Under the pieces are notes generated by a model. That model was not told the DNA's origin and did not search any database. It saw only the letters and a list, made by a program, of their open reading frames with translations. A program made the translations under genes and the position numbers. A DNA stretch of 52,152 nucleotides, taken from NCBI GenBank assembly GCA_018644665.1, contig JABGQA010000061.1, positions 1-52,152 on the forward strand. Reading direction: 5' to 3'. Each line of letters opens with the position of its first letter. Position 1 is the stretch's first letter. This DNA is from Candidatus Poribacteria bacterium. GTDB lineage: Bacteria > Poribacteria > WGA-4E > GCA-2687025. Positions 27,882 to 36,900 of the stretch are shown one piece after another.

Positions 27882-28988
27882 CTAGACCTCCGCGGCGGCC
27901 CAGCCGTCGAGTGGATGTGCGCGGTCGGCTAGAGGCAGGTTCACACGCGCGCCGTCCGCGATGTGCGACGCGTAGATCCCCATTATCATCTCGAAGCCCC
28001 AGCGTCCCGTGACGCCGTCGCATGGCGGCGCTGTGTCGTCTTGGATCGCCTTCGCCATTCCGCGGTACATCGAGATGATGGGGTTCTCCACCCCGACGTT
28101 GCTCAGGTTGATTTGATGCCAGTCGGATGCCTGCGACGGATGGCCTTCCATGGGCCGTTGCAGTCTCCACAGGCTGTCGTTGAGGTCGCCGCTAGTGCGC
28201 ACGGCGAGTTGTCCCTCGGTCCCGAGGACATCCACGCCGTAGTTGGAGTTGTCGGTCTTCGCATAGTCCAGGAAGACGATCTCGCCCATCACCCCGCCGG
28301 CGAAGCCGTAGCGGCCGGTCGCGCGTGACCCCATCACGTGGCCGGAATCGCGGTCCCGCGGCGACATCTCCTGAGCGGGCATGACGTCCCCAGACGCCGC
28401 GAGCCGACCCTCGTAGAACACCGACGCCGAGCACCACTCCGGCGGGCCCGCGAACCGCATCATCATGTCCGTGATGTGGGTGCCCATCTCCATGAACTCG
28501 TTTCCGCTCTTGCGGCCCGCCTTGTTCCGGCCGCGCACGAGCATCACGTCCCCGATGGCTCCCTCACCCACCAGTTGGACCGCTTTGCGGATGCCGGGAT
28601 GCATGTGATTCTGCTGGTGGATCGCCAGTTTCGCGCCCGAGGCCGCAGCCGTCTCGACCATGCTGTCCGCCTCGCGGAGGTCGAGCGCGATCGGCTTCTC
28701 GCACATCACCGAGATGCCGCGGCGCAGCGCCTCGACCGTCGGGTCGTGGTGATGGCGCGTCTGCGTGGCGACGGTCACGAGGTCGGGCCTCTCGGCGTCA
28801 CACATGGCCCCGGGGTCGTCGTGCAGCCCAGCCACCTCGTATTCGGACCCGCAGGCCTCACGGGCTGACTCGGACACGTCGCATAGGCCCACGATCTCGA
28901 AGTCCGGCAGCGCGCGAAGCACGTTGAGGTGGTGGCGGCCCATCCCGCCGCATCCCACGAGGGCGACCCGCGTGCGTCCTTCGCTCAT
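27882..28988 (-). CDS. Gfo/Idh/MocA family oxidoreductase
   Basis: This 368-residue dehydrogenase has a Rossmann motif 'VGCGGMGRHH' (11-20), Glu97-Lys98-Pro99 in 'SVMCEKPIAL' and a substrate-domain segment 'EFMEMGTHITDMMMRF' in place of the more usual Asp-x3-His helix. It is the third copy of the family in the window and not closely similar to the other two. The substrate is unknown. It begins 28 bases after the stop of the FlgD-Ig protein gene on the same strand, so it may be the last gene of the long nfeD operon, although its function does not fit the envelope theme. Confidence 0.88.
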   Translation of the reverse strand: MSEGRTRVALVGCGGMGRHHLNVLRALPDFEIVGLCDVSESAREACGSEYEVAGLHDDPGAMCDAERPDLVTVATQTRHHHDPTVEALRRGISVMCEKPIALDLREADSMVETAAASGAKLAIHQQNHMHPGIRKAVQLVGEGAIGDVMLVRGRNKAGRKSGNEFMEMGTHITDMMMRFAGPPEWCSASVFYEGRLAASGDVMPAQEMSPRDRDSGHVMGSRATGRYGFAGGVMGEIVFLDYAKTDNSNYGVDVLGTEGQLAVRTSGDLNDSLWRLQRPMEGHPSQASDWHQINLSNVGVENPIISMYRGMAKAIQDDTAPPCDGVTGRWGFEMIMGIYASHIADGARVNLPLADRAHPLDGWAAAEV

Positions 28989-29016
28989 TCTTGCGTCCTC
29001 TCGTAGATTCGCGTGG

Positions 29017-30435
29017 TCACCGCACGAGGACGATGGACCCTATGCGGAACTGGCCACCAAGCTCCATCTGGTAGGCGTATACGCCGCCCGCGGCGAGCGT
29101 GCCGTCGCCTCTACGGCCGTCCCACTCGACGTCGCCCGTGGACGGAGCCGATTCCCAGATCTGGCGCCCGTGCAGGTCGTACACCCTCACCACGAGGTCA
29201 CCGACCGCGTCCGCAACCGCTCGCGTCGGGAACTTCACGGTGTTGAACGGCGCGGCGCCGAGGGGCGTAAAGGGATTCGGGTTTGGGCGGTCCAACAGCG
29301 CCAGCACGAACTCCCGCGCCGGCGACACGTTTTCGTTCTCGTCGACGGCGAGCACGCCGTAGATGTAACGGCCCGGACTGAGCGTCTGCCTGTGTACGAA
29401 CTCGAACTCTCCGACCTCCGGAAGATCGTCCGCGAAACGGGAGTCGAGCAACTCCGAACTCCCCCCGGTCAGGCCGAACACGAGGTCGTAACGGACGACG
29501 TCAGGCGATTCGCTAGGCCGCCACACCACCCTCAGGCCGGAAATGTCCTGCGCTACCGAGAACACCAGCACGGGATTCGGCGCCTTCGTGTCGGGCGGCA
29601 CGATTACGGCCGTCCCGGAGGAACGCTCCGACACTACGAGGCGGCTCTTGAATGCGGCGACGCTGTATTCGTTGGCGCCGATGGGCGCATCCACGTCGCG
29701 GAAGGAGACCGTGTCGCCGCCCAGGGCTTCCAACGTCGCCCCATCGCCACGGAACACGAAGTAGCCTTGCACGTCGCGATCCGGCACGGGATTCCACGAC
29801 ACGAGCGCGTCGTTCTCGCCGTCTGGATCGGCGACGACCCCGACGCCGGTCGGCGCGTCGGGCGGGATGTTGGGCACAACTTGCAGCGTGTAGTCGTTGT
29901 TGTTCGCCGGGTTCCCGTCGATCTCACCGGGCTTCACGAAATCGCCGATCTGGGCGTTCGACAGGCTTCGGAGGATCACGCCGAAGGTCGCGATGGCGGT
30001 CGGCGCATCCGGCGTTCGGACGACGAAGTCGATCTCGATAACAGAACTCAGGAAGTTGTCGATCTCCCGATCGAGCACGAAACGAACCGCGTTCGCCGAT
30101 GTCTCGGCGCGGAAGGGGACGGCGGCGTCCTCGATTTTAACGGCCCCGACATCATCCACCGTTACCGCGAACCCCGGCGGCAGGGCGACCTCGATGGTCT
30201 TGATTTCCTCGCCTGGCTCGGCCTGCGACCTGTCGACGAGCAGCGTGAGTACAAGGGTTGGCGACGAGGCCGTCGGCACCGTGCCCGTCGGGTCGCCCAC
30301 TACGTTGATCTCTCCTGTCGAACTCACCGCGCCATGTGTGGCCGGCGCAGCCGCGAACAGTAGACAGAGGCTGGCAGTGATCGCGACGACCGGCCCGACC
30401 CGGGACGCAGCGCGAGCGCAGGTGTGATTGCCCAT
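29017..30435 (-). CDS. Secreted protein with Ig/Fn3-like domains and FlgD-Ig-like C-terminus
   Basis: This 472-residue exported protein has a signal peptide of about 35 residues ending near THGA. The middle contains Fn3-like strands ('ALVSWNPVPDRDVQGYFVFRG', 'LRVVWRPSESPDVVRYDLVFG'). The last 90 residues carry 'NPNPFTPLGAAPFNTVKF', 'LVVRVYDLHGRQIWE' and 'WDGRRGDGTLAAGGVYAY', the FlgD-Ig-like or type-IX-like sorting domain of FCB-group and related bacteria. Such domains are retained or anchored at the outer membrane. It overlaps the PorV-like gene by one base (TGATG), which matches the known partnership of PorV with type IX cargo. No catalytic domain is seen. Confidence 0.75.
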   Translation of the reverse strand: MGNHTCARAASRVGPVVAITASLCLLFAAAPATHGAVSSTGEINVVGDPTGTVPTASSPTLVLTLLVDRSQAEPGEEIKTIEVALPPGFAVTVDDVGAVKIEDAAVPFRAETSANAVRFVLDREIDNFLSSVIEIDFVVRTPDAPTAIATFGVILRSLSNAQIGDFVKPGEIDGNPANNNDYTLQVVPNIPPDAPTGVGVVADPDGENDALVSWNPVPDRDVQGYFVFRGDGATLEALGGDTVSFRDVDAPIGANEYSVAAFKSRLVVSERSSGTAVIVPPDTKAPNPVLVFSVAQDISGLRVVWRPSESPDVVRYDLVFGLTGGSSELLDSRFADDLPEVGEFEFVHRQTLSPGRYIYGVLAVDENENVSPAREFVLALLDRPNPNPFTPLGAAPFNTVKFPTRAVADAVGDLVVRVYDLHGRQIWESAPSTGDVEWDGRRGDGTLAAGGVYAYQMELGGQFRIGSIVLVR

Positions 30436-31412
30436 CAGAAGGCCCCCCTGAGGCTGACGCGCTGAGTGAGGTTGTCCCTCAGGTCTCCACCGGCGATGTC
30501 CGCTGCGAAGTCGATGTGGATCGCGCCCCCACCCGTCGCGACGCCAACGCTCCCGCCGATCGTGAGCGCGGTCACGCTCTCGCCATAGCCGCTCGCCATC
30601 CTGTACCCAACACGCGCCGCTAGGGTGTCCGAGAGACCGAGTTCCGCTCCAAAGGCCACGCCGGTCGTTCCGCCGCCCGTCGAGAAGTCGGCAGCCACGA
30701 TGCTGCGACGCAGGACATCGGCCAGGGCCTGCTGTTCGGCGCTTCCGGCGACGGACGCCAGCCGATACGCCGCGCCGACACGTACGGCCGCCGGCGCGTC
30801 GTCCGACTCGGTCGCGTCATCCTGTCGGAACGTCAGGTCCGCGGGGACGAGGTTCTGCGCGGCCACGCCGACGGTCAGGCCTGTCGCTGAGGTGACGAGG
30901 ACGCCCAGATCGGTGGTGATGGCCGACACGCTCGTGCCGTCGGCGAAGTAAGGGTTGTCCGTGACGTCGGGGTTGGCGTCGTCGAGCCCAATACCGATGC
31001 GTTTGACCATCGCGCCCACGCGAACGGATGACCCAAAGGCCCGCCCGTACCCCACAGAGGCGACTGTCTCGCGGTAGATCGCGTCCGCATCCGCGAGTGA
31101 CGTGATGCCCGCTGCGAATCCGTTCCCGCCCGACCCGACCATGATGTGCGCAACATCCTGCGACACGAGCGGATCGGTGACTCCCGAGAAGTAGGCCGCC
31201 CTCGTCAACGCGACGCGCGCGCCGTCGACCGCTGCTAGGCCCGCGGGATTGTAGAGCGGGGCGTTGGCGTCGTCAGCTATCGCGGTGAAAGCGCCTCCCA
31301 TGCCCATTGGGCGGGCGCCGTTCGTCGGCCCATCGGACGCCGCCGCGGCCGGCATGGTGACGGCCGCCGTCGCGATCATCGCGGCGCACACACCGCGGAC
31401 CCTCTCCAGCAT
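30435..31412 (-). CDS. PorV/PorQ-like outer-membrane beta-barrel protein
   Basis: This 325-residue protein has a signal peptide (about 1-25, ending AAAS) and the diagnostic start 'GARPMGMGGAFTAIADDANAPLYNPAGLAAV' of PorV/UPF0164 barrels. Alternating amphipathic strands follow to the C-terminus, which ends in an aromatic residue (SLRGAF). PorV shuttles type IX cargo in Bacteroidetes; in other lineages the role is unproven. The start is taken as the ATG at 31412, overlapping the upstream stop as TGATG; a GTG one codon earlier is equally possible. It sits between a parvulin-like chaperone gene and the FlgD-Ig secreted protein. Confidence 0.8.
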   Translation of the reverse strand: MLERVRGVCAAMIATAAVTMPAAAASDGPTNGARPMGMGGAFTAIADDANAPLYNPAGLAAVDGARVALTRAAYFSGVTDPLVSQDVAHIMVGSGGNGFAAGITSLADADAIYRETVASVGYGRAFGSSVRVGAMVKRIGIGLDDANPDVTDNPYFADGTSVSAITTDLGVLVTSATGLTVGVAAQNLVPADLTFRQDDATESDDAPAAVRVGAAYRLASVAGSAEQQALADVLRRSIVAADFSTGGGTTGVAFGAELGLSDTLAARVGYRMASGYGESVTALTIGGSVGVATGGGAIHIDFAADIAGGDLRDNLTQRVSLRGAF

Positions 31413-32416
31413 CACTTACCCTCTGTGTACGTGACTTCCTCTAGATCACCTTCGGTCGGCACTAGCAGGTCTGGGTCGAGGATGCGTATGTCCGCGCTCA
31501 GTCGTCGCTCCTCGAGCCATGTCTGCATGAGCGCCTGGAGTCCTTCCGCGCGGAGGGACCGCGCTATCACGTCCGCGAGTTCCGGGCCCAATTCCTGAGT
31601 CCATGCCGCTGCGACCTCGTCCACTTGGACGATGGCATGCCCGGCGCCGACGCGCAAGCTGTCGCTCCACTCCCCCACAGCGAGACGCCCTGCGGCGTCG
31701 GCGACCGCAGCCGAGAGGGCCGACTCGGCTACCCAATCGGCGTCAGCGTCGACGCTGAGCAGTGCGTCCTCACTCGCGCGGCCCGCCAGTTCTGCCAGCG
31801 ATACCGACCCGGCATCTAGTTGATCGCGCAGGGCGTCGAGAGTCGCCCGCGCGTGAGCGTCCTGCGCTGGCGAAGACCCTGGAGCGACGTGGTGGCGGAC
31901 GCTTCCCAAGCGGTACTGCGCTGGCACACGGTAGTCGTCGAGGTGGGCCTCGTAGTGTGACTCCACGTCAGCGTCCGTAGCCCGGGACACCCTGGGGCCG
32001 AACGCGCGCTCCGCGAACTGCGCAAGCATGAGTTGGCGGCGGACCCGCTCGCGCCGCGCCTCGGCGGAGACGCCCTCGTCCGTGTCTGGATGGACCGGCG
32101 CCGCGCGCATCGCCTCGTCGACCGCGCCGTCCGCGATGATCACGAAGTTCCGCGCCTCGCGTACGAAAAGGAGCTCATCCACCAGCAGATGCATCGTCTG
32201 ACGTCGGTCGAGCGCGCTGTCCACCCGCAGGCCTCGCAGCTCGGTCTCGTCGCGCAGAGCCGTCCACGTGATGGCTTCGCCGTCCACAGTGGCTACCACG
32301 TAATCGATGAGGGCCGCGTCAGAGCCGGCCGCGTCGTCGTCCTGCGGCCACGCCACGCTGACGGCGAGTCCAAAGCCTACTACGGCCACCGTAGCGATGA
32401 GCCGCCATGCGCGCAT
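31412..32416 (-). CDS. Periplasmic parvulin-like (SurA/PpiC-type) chaperone
   Basis: This 334-residue exported protein has a signal peptide 'MRAWRLIATVAVVGFGLAVSVA'. Residues 35-165 form a SurA_N-like helical region ('IDYVVATVDGEAITWTALRDETELRG'). Residues about 170-280 show a diverged parvulin fold: 'YRLGSVRHHVAPG', 'LDAGSVSLAELAGRASEDALL' and 'GRLAVGEWSDSLRVGAGHAIVQV'. Rotamase activity is uncertain because several usual residues are changed. It probably helps outer-membrane proteins fold, which fits its place directly before a PorV-like barrel gene. The ATG at 32416 was chosen because it begins the signal peptide; the frame open upstream overlaps the lamin-tail gene. Confidence 0.75.
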   Translation of the reverse strand: MRAWRLIATVAVVGFGLAVSVAWPQDDDAAGSDAALIDYVVATVDGEAITWTALRDETELRGLRVDSALDRRQTMHLLVDELLFVREARNFVIIADGAVDEAMRAAPVHPDTDEGVSAEARRERVRRQLMLAQFAERAFGPRVSRATDADVESHYEAHLDDYRVPAQYRLGSVRHHVAPGSSPAQDAHARATLDALRDQLDAGSVSLAELAGRASEDALLSVDADADWVAESALSAAVADAAGRLAVGEWSDSLRVGAGHAIVQVDEVAAAWTQELGPELADVIARSLRAEGLQALMQTWLEERRLSADIRILDPDLLVPTEGDLEEVTYTEGK

Positions 32417-32432
32417 GCTCGCCTGGATGCGT

Positions 32433-33800
32433 CTACTCCTCCTCGACAACGACGGCCGCCGAAGCCGCCACCGGCCGGTCGTCCGTAACGGCGAGCAGTT
32501 GCGCCACGTAGATGCCCGGCTCGACGGCCTCTTCGTCGTCATCGTGCCCGTCCCAGACGACGGCATGCCGTCCGCCGTTGGGTGCGTCGTCCAGGAGCGT
32601 GCGGACGAGCACACCGGAGCCCGAGAGGACGAGGAGCGTGACGCGCGCGGTCATCGCAGCCTCGTATCGGAATTCCACCTGACCCGCGTCGATCACGAAC
32701 GACTCGGAGGACGCCTGTATGATGGGGTCGGCCCCGGTCGAGTGAATGACGCTGTTCGCGCCGCCCGGTGTCGATCCCGCCACATCCACCGATAGGAGCC
32801 AGTTGTCCATGCGGTCGGAGTCCCCCTCGACATCACGCCGCTCGAGGGACCTCCCGGCGTCAGGGCGTAACGCTCCGTAGGACATCTCGTCGACGACGGT
32901 TCCCTCCGCAGTCTTCAACGTCAGCGCATCGCCGCCGTCGTTGAGGCTGGGCAGCGGCATCTCAACGACCGTGGCTCCGTCCGGCAAGCTTGGGTGCGCG
33001 TGTCGGAAGTCCGCTGCGTTTCCCGTCAGCACGGCGTAGCCGCCAGCGGAGAGCTGTGCGGTCGGAATCGCGACAGGTTGACCCAACGAGTCCGACAGTG
33101 TCCAGCCTACGAGCAAGCCGTCTGCATCGGCCATGCTTCGCAACTCCAGCCATTCGGGCGCGTCCGGCTTGGGGTGGTAGAGCAGTTCGTTGATGACGAC
33201 GAGACCGACGATCGTCGGCGTGGGCGGCTCCTCGACGGGGTCGTCGTCAGGGCTAGACAGCCGACCGAGGGTCACGCCAAGCGGATCGCGAGTCAGCCGC
33301 CAATTCGTCTCAGTGTCCTCGGCGATGAAGTCCTTCCGCTCGAACGACACGCCACCACGCGCGGGAGCCGGTGGCGAGAACGTATCGACGACCACGCCCG
33401 CGGCGTCCATCAGCCGAAGCGGGTCGCGCACGGCGAGCCCGTTCCCAATGGCCGCGTTGCGCGGTCGGAGCCACACGACCGTCTCGTCCTCAATCGCGTA
33501 GCCGTCGGTCATGTCCGGGTCGAAGATGATCGCGAAGCCAAGCCCGGGCACCTCCGCGACGTCGCCCTCACGCCAGGTCACGATCTCGTCTGCCGTGTCC
33601 CGGTCTCCGATGCTCCACCCCGTCAGGTCGACCGGATCCTCCGAGAGATTGAACAGCTCGACGAACTCGCCGCCGCGCTGCCCGCCCTGCGCAATACTCG
33701 GGTTCGCCATCACCTCGGTGATGCGGATCGACTGAGCCGCTGCCCCGAGCGCGACGAACAGCCCGGCGATGGCGGTCATGCAGACGTGTCGCGTTGACAA
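32433..33800 (-). CDS. Secreted lamin-tail-domain protein with FlgD-Ig-like C-terminus
   Basis: This 455-residue exported protein has a signal peptide ending near AAAQS. Two lamin-tail (LTD) Ig-like domains can be read: residues about 24-150 ('IRITEVMANPS', 'GEFVELFNLSEDPVDLTGWSI') and about 200-330 ('LVVINELLYHPKPDAPEWLEL', 'GWTLSDSLG'). The C-terminal 75 residues end in a FlgD-Ig-like fold ('ARVTLLVLSGSGVLVRTLL', 'VVWDGHDDDEEAVEPGIYVAQL'). The start is TTG at 33800, with GAAGGA six bases upstream; the nearest ATG (33779) has no SD. The protein is likely displayed at the cell surface, and its ligand is unknown. Confidence 0.8.
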   Translation of the reverse strand: MSTRHVCMTAIAGLFVALGAAAQSIRITEVMANPSIAQGGQRGGEFVELFNLSEDPVDLTGWSIGDRDTADEIVTWREGDVAEVPGLGFAIIFDPDMTDGYAIEDETVVWLRPRNAAIGNGLAVRDPLRLMDAAGVVVDTFSPPAPARGGVSFERKDFIAEDTETNWRLTRDPLGVTLGRLSSPDDDPVEEPPTPTIVGLVVINELLYHPKPDAPEWLELRSMADADGLLVGWTLSDSLGQPVAIPTAQLSAGGYAVLTGNAADFRHAHPSLPDGATVVEMPLPSLNDGGDALTLKTAEGTVVDEMSYGALRPDAGRSLERRDVEGDSDRMDNWLLSVDVAGSTPGGANSVIHSTGADPIIQASSESFVIDAGQVEFRYEAAMTARVTLLVLSGSGVLVRTLLDDAPNGGRHAVVWDGHDDDEEAVEPGIYVAQLLAVTDDRPVAASAAVVVEEE

Positions 33801-33829
33801 TGCTGATCCTTCAACGGCGATGGCGCGAG

Positions 33830-34201
33830 TTAGCGGAGGGCCTTTGGGCGGCGAAGCACCTCGGACATGATAACTGCATCTCGAAGCGAGCGACCGGCGA
33901 AGCGCGGCGTCACGCGTGGATGCCTGGCCGGCGGGTCGTCGTCGCGGGGTTCGTCTGTGGGTGGCGCCGGCGGCTCATAGACAGGCACGTCACGATCTTC
34001 CTTGACGGGCAGGAGCGCCACCTCCGGCTGCCACTCGTCGGCCGGAAGGAAGTTGTCGTCGTCATCGTCGCCAAGGAGCAACGTATCGCTCTCGCCGACC
34101 TCGCTGCGCGCCGCCTGTTGCCGGCTGCGCTTGACCAGGCGCTGCACGATCCACACGCCCAGGGCGCCGAACACGAACAGAAACTCGAATATCGAATCCA
34201 C
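33830..34201 (-). CDS. Small bitopic membrane protein of unknown function
   Basis: I do not recognise this 123-residue protein. It begins with one membrane segment (about residues 3-22, 'SIFEFLFVFGALGVWIVQRL') followed by a basic stop-transfer patch (VKRSRQQAAR), an unusual run of five aspartates (DDDDD) and a Pro/acid-rich low-complexity tail. It probably has a short N-terminus outside and a cytoplasmic disordered tail. It lies between the Ig-like lipoprotein and lamin-tail genes with gaps of 19 and 29 bases, so it is translated in the long operon. Confidence 0.55.
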   Translation of the reverse strand: MDSIFEFLFVFGALGVWIVQRLVKRSRQQAARSEVGESDTLLLGDDDDDNFLPADEWQPEVALLPVKEDRDVPVYEPPAPPTDEPRDDDPPARHPRVTPRFAGRSLRDAVIMSEVLRRPKALR

Positions 34202-34220
34202 AGCGTTGGCCCTCAGAGGC

Positions 34221-34634
34221 TCACCGGACGACGAAGCTCACCGTCACCGCGCCATCCATCACGTTCCCTGCGAGGTCGCGTACGCTCCGAACGCTCAGTG
34301 TGTACGCGCCGGGGTCGAGGGGTTCGTCGGGATCGAACTCGGCGGTGCGCGTCGACGCGTCGTACGTGACCGCGCCAGCGACCCCTATGAGGGATACGCC
34401 GTCGGCGGCGGACCCCGCGTCCACACCCTCGTCGAACACAACCGTCAGTCGCACGTCCGGGGCTACCTCATCACCGGCCATCGGCGATGTGGAGACTACA
34501 TGCGGCGGGGTCACGTCCCCGAGATCAACCCCGTCGGACTCTCCGCCACAGCCCACAAGGAGAGTGACCAGCACGGCCCCCACGGTCGCCCCGAGCAACG
34601 CGTAAGCCCGGCGGCTACCCGGAGAACCGGCCAT
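34221..34634 (-). CDS. Lipoprotein with SbsA/Big_5-like Ig domain
   Basis: This 137-residue protein has a signal sequence ending in a lipobox (LLVGC), so Cys29 would be lipidated. The mature part has '[31 protein letters not shown]' and '[21 protein letters not shown]', the classic SbsA (Big_5) Ig-like domain. It is a small surface or periplasmic adhesin-like module. Its start overlaps the end of the second floA gene by 20 bases, so it is translated from the same message. Confidence 0.75.
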   Translation of the reverse strand: MAGSPGSRRAYALLGATVGAVLVTLLVGCGGESDGVDLGDVTPPHVVSTSPMAGDEVAPDVRLTVVFDEGVDAGSAADGVSLIGVAGAVTYDASTRTAEFDPDEPLDPGAYTLSVRSVRDLAGNVMDGAVTVSFVVR

Positions 34635-35616
34635 AGCTCTTCCGATCCCCGGTTTCGTCGGATCCTGCCGCTATTGCCTGTCGCATCTCGGTGTCCGCCA
34701 TGACGTTTCGGATGCCGTAGTATTCGCGCACCGCCAGGGTGCCACTGTTGAACGCCTCGGCGATCGCCCGCGGCACGTCGGCCTCGGCGCGGATCAGGTC
34801 AGCGTTCTTCTCCTCTACCAGGGCGATCATCTCCTGCTCCTGCGCCTCGGCGATGGCGCGACGTTCCTCCGCCTTGGCTCGCGCGATCTTTAGTTGCGCC
34901 TCCGCGCGGTCGCGCTGTAGCTTCGCGCCGACGTTCTCGCCCACGTCTACATCGGCAATGTCGATCGACAGGATCTCGAACGCTGTTCCGGTGGCGAGAC
35001 CCGCTTCCAGCACGCCCCGCGAGATCGCGTCCGGGTTCTCCTGCACCTGCGCGTGGGTTTCGGCCGAGCCGATCGTGGTGATGATGCCCTGTCCCACGCG
35101 AGCGATGACCGTCTCCTCGCCCGCGCCGCCCACGAGGCGGTCGATGTCGGCGCGCACCGTCACGCGAGCCGACACGATGAGCTGGATTCCGTTCTTGGCG
35201 ACGGCCGTGATGCGAGGAGTCTCGATCACCTTCGGCGTGATGGACATCCCGACCGCTTCCAGCACGTCTCTCCCGGCGAGGTCGATCGCCGCGGCGCGTT
35301 CGAACGGCAGCGGAATCTGCGCCTTATCGGCCTCGATCAGCGCAGCGATGACCCGATCCACGTGTCCGCCGGCCAGATAATGGGCCTCCAGATGGCCGAG
35401 GCTCAAGGACAGCCCAGCCTTGGTCGCGGCGATCAGCGGGTCCACGAGGGCCCGTTGCGGCACGCGACGCAGACGCATCGCGACGAGGTCGCTGAATACC
35501 CTTACTGGCACGCCAGCGGCCCGCGCGGCGATCCACAACCCGAACGGAACGAACACGTTCAGGACGCCCAGGAAGATGGCGGCCAGTACGACGATTACGA
35601 GTCCCAAAGCTTCCAT
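34615..35616 (-). CDS. floA: Flotillin-like protein FloA (copy 1)
   Basis: This 333-residue membrane protein has an N-terminal hydrophobic hairpin (about 1-33), an SPFH/band-7-like core with '[27 protein letters not shown]' and '[26 protein letters not shown]', then '[45 protein letters not shown]', a coiled coil, and the usual '[18 protein letters not shown]' near the end. FloA scaffolds functional membrane microdomains. It lies nine bases after a paralogue (35626-36561), whose core is clearly similar. The C-terminal tail after residue 300 is longer than in copy 2. Confidence 0.92.
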   Translation of the reverse strand: MEALGLVIVVLAAIFLGVLNVFVPFGLWIAARAAGVPVRVFSDLVAMRLRRVPQRALVDPLIAATKAGLSLSLGHLEAHYLAGGHVDRVIAALIEADKAQIPLPFERAAAIDLAGRDVLEAVGMSITPKVIETPRITAVAKNGIQLIVSARVTVRADIDRLVGGAGEETVIARVGQGIITTIGSAETHAQVQENPDAISRGVLEAGLATGTAFEILSIDIADVDVGENVGAKLQRDRAEAQLKIARAKAEERRAIAEAQEQEMIALVEEKNADLIRAEADVPRAIAEAFNSGTLAVREYYGIRNVMADTEMRQAIAAGSDETGDRKSYGRFSG

Positions 35617-35625
35617 CGTTCGCCC

Positions 35626-36561
35626 CTATGACTCGCTAGATGCCGGAGCGGGGCCGATCATGCCGCGCTCGAACGCCGACCCAATCGCGCGCGGAATCAG
35701 AGCTTCGGCCTCAACGACGTGCGCGTGCATCTCCTGCACCTGCGCCTGTGCCTCCTGCGCGCGCGCCTGCGCCATCGCGCGGCGCTCCTCAGCCTTCGCC
35801 TGCGCCACTACGAGATCCGTCTCGGCCTGCTCCGCCTCGAGACGCGCACCGATGTTCTCGCCGACATCGATGTCCGCGATGTCGATGGACAGGATGTCGT
35901 ACGCCGTGCCCGCGTCCAGCCCCTTGTCCAGCACGGTGTGCGAGATGATGTCGGGATTCTCGAGCACCTCCTCGTATGTCTCGGACGACCCGATCGCGGA
36001 GACGATGCCCTCGCCGACACGCGCCAGGATGGTGTCCTCACCGGCGCCGCCGACCAGCCGGTCGATGTTCGCGCGCACGGTGACCCGGGCCACAGCCTTG
36101 AGCTGCACGCCGTCCCTTGCCACGGCAGTGACCAAGGGCGTGTTGATGACGCGCGGGTTGACGCTGACCTGAACGGCCTCGAGGACGTCACGTCCCGCCA
36201 AATCGATCGCGGTGGCTCGCTCGAATGTAAGATCGATACCCGCCTTGTCGGCGGCGATAAGCGCGCTGATTACGCGCGATACGTTGCCGCGCGCCAGGAA
36301 GTGGCCTTCGAGCTTGTCGACCGTGATGCCGCCCTCATACGCGATGCCCGCCTTCGACGCGTTTATCATCGGCTTGATGATCTGAGGCGGGGCGACACGT
36401 CGGAGACGCATCCCCACCAACTCGAACAAGCCGACGCGCACGCCAGCGAATAGGGCCGATATCCACAGACCCATCGGCACAAAGTAGAACAGCAGCCCGG
36501 CGGCCACCAGCGCAACCAACGCCGCTGGAAGAACCAAGCCTACGAGCGAGTCGAGTCCCAT
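35626..36561 (-). CDS. floA: Flotillin-like protein FloA (copy 2)
   Basis: This 311-residue paralogue of the next gene has the same layout: an N-terminal membrane hairpin (about 5-35), '[27 protein letters not shown]', '[26 protein letters not shown]', '[24 protein letters not shown]', a coiled coil rich in Ala/Glu/Arg and '[15 protein letters not shown]'. It ends soon after, lacking the 25-residue tail of copy 1. It is three bases downstream of a short NfeD gene. NfeD and flotillin genes are classically adjacent and their products interact in the membrane. The two copies may form hetero-oligomers; that is inference. Confidence 0.92.
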   Translation of the reverse strand: MGLDSLVGLVLPAALVALVAAGLLFYFVPMGLWISALFAGVRVGLFELVGMRLRRVAPPQIIKPMINASKAGIAYEGGITVDKLEGHFLARGNVSRVISALIAADKAGIDLTFERATAIDLAGRDVLEAVQVSVNPRVINTPLVTAVARDGVQLKAVARVTVRANIDRLVGGAGEDTILARVGEGIVSAIGSSETYEEVLENPDIISHTVLDKGLDAGTAYDILSIDIADIDVGENIGARLEAEQAETDLVVAQAKAEERRAMAQARAQEAQAQVQEMHAHVVEAEALIPRAIGSAFERGMIGPAPASSES

Positions 36562-36564
36562 CAG

Positions 36565-36900
36565 TTACTTCCCCAATAGCCTCGGCCCGGGCACTTCGTC
36601 AGACGGTCGCACGACCACGCGGCCGCCTTCCACCTCCACGACGGTGACAGCCGTATCGCGCGCGATGTACTCGCTCTCGGATACGACGTCGACGCGCTGG
36701 CCGCCAATGGATGCCTTCCCTGCCGGGCGCAACGTCGTCGCCGCAGTGCCACTCTTTCCCACGAGGCCTCGCAGCGTGTCGTCGGACGCGACGTAGCCAG
36801 CGTCCGCGCGCTGCTCATTGCGCAGTACCAGGTGCTTCCAGACGAACCATCCGCCGATACCCGCGGCGCCCAAGAGGACGGCGAAGAATGACTCTATCAC
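36565..36900 (-). CDS. Short NfeD-like membrane protein (OB-fold)
   Basis: This 111-residue protein has one N-terminal membrane segment (about 3-26) and a C-terminal NfeD OB-fold: 'LVGKSGTAATTLRPAGKASIGGQRVDVVSESEYIARDTAVTVVEVEGGRVVVRP'. The same pattern ends the long NfeD protein encoded immediately upstream ('LIGQAGVALTMLRPAGAASIGGTRVDVV'), so the two share this domain. It lacks the protease and multi-span parts. It overlaps the long nfeD gene by four bases and is three bases from floA copy 2. It probably assists flotillin assembly. Confidence 0.85.
   Translation of the reverse strand: MIESFFAVLLGAAGIGGWFVWKHLVLRNEQRADAGYVASDDTLRGLVGKSGTAATTLRPAGKASIGGQRVDVVSESEYIARDTAVTVVEVEGGRVVVRPSDEVPGPRLLGK

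Noticed and set aside
28765..30363. 532-codon plus-strand frame opposite the FlgD-Ig gene and the Gfo/Idh/MocA gene
   Set aside because: It covers parts of two well-supported minus-strand genes and has no SD and no recognisable domain, so it is an antisense shadow.
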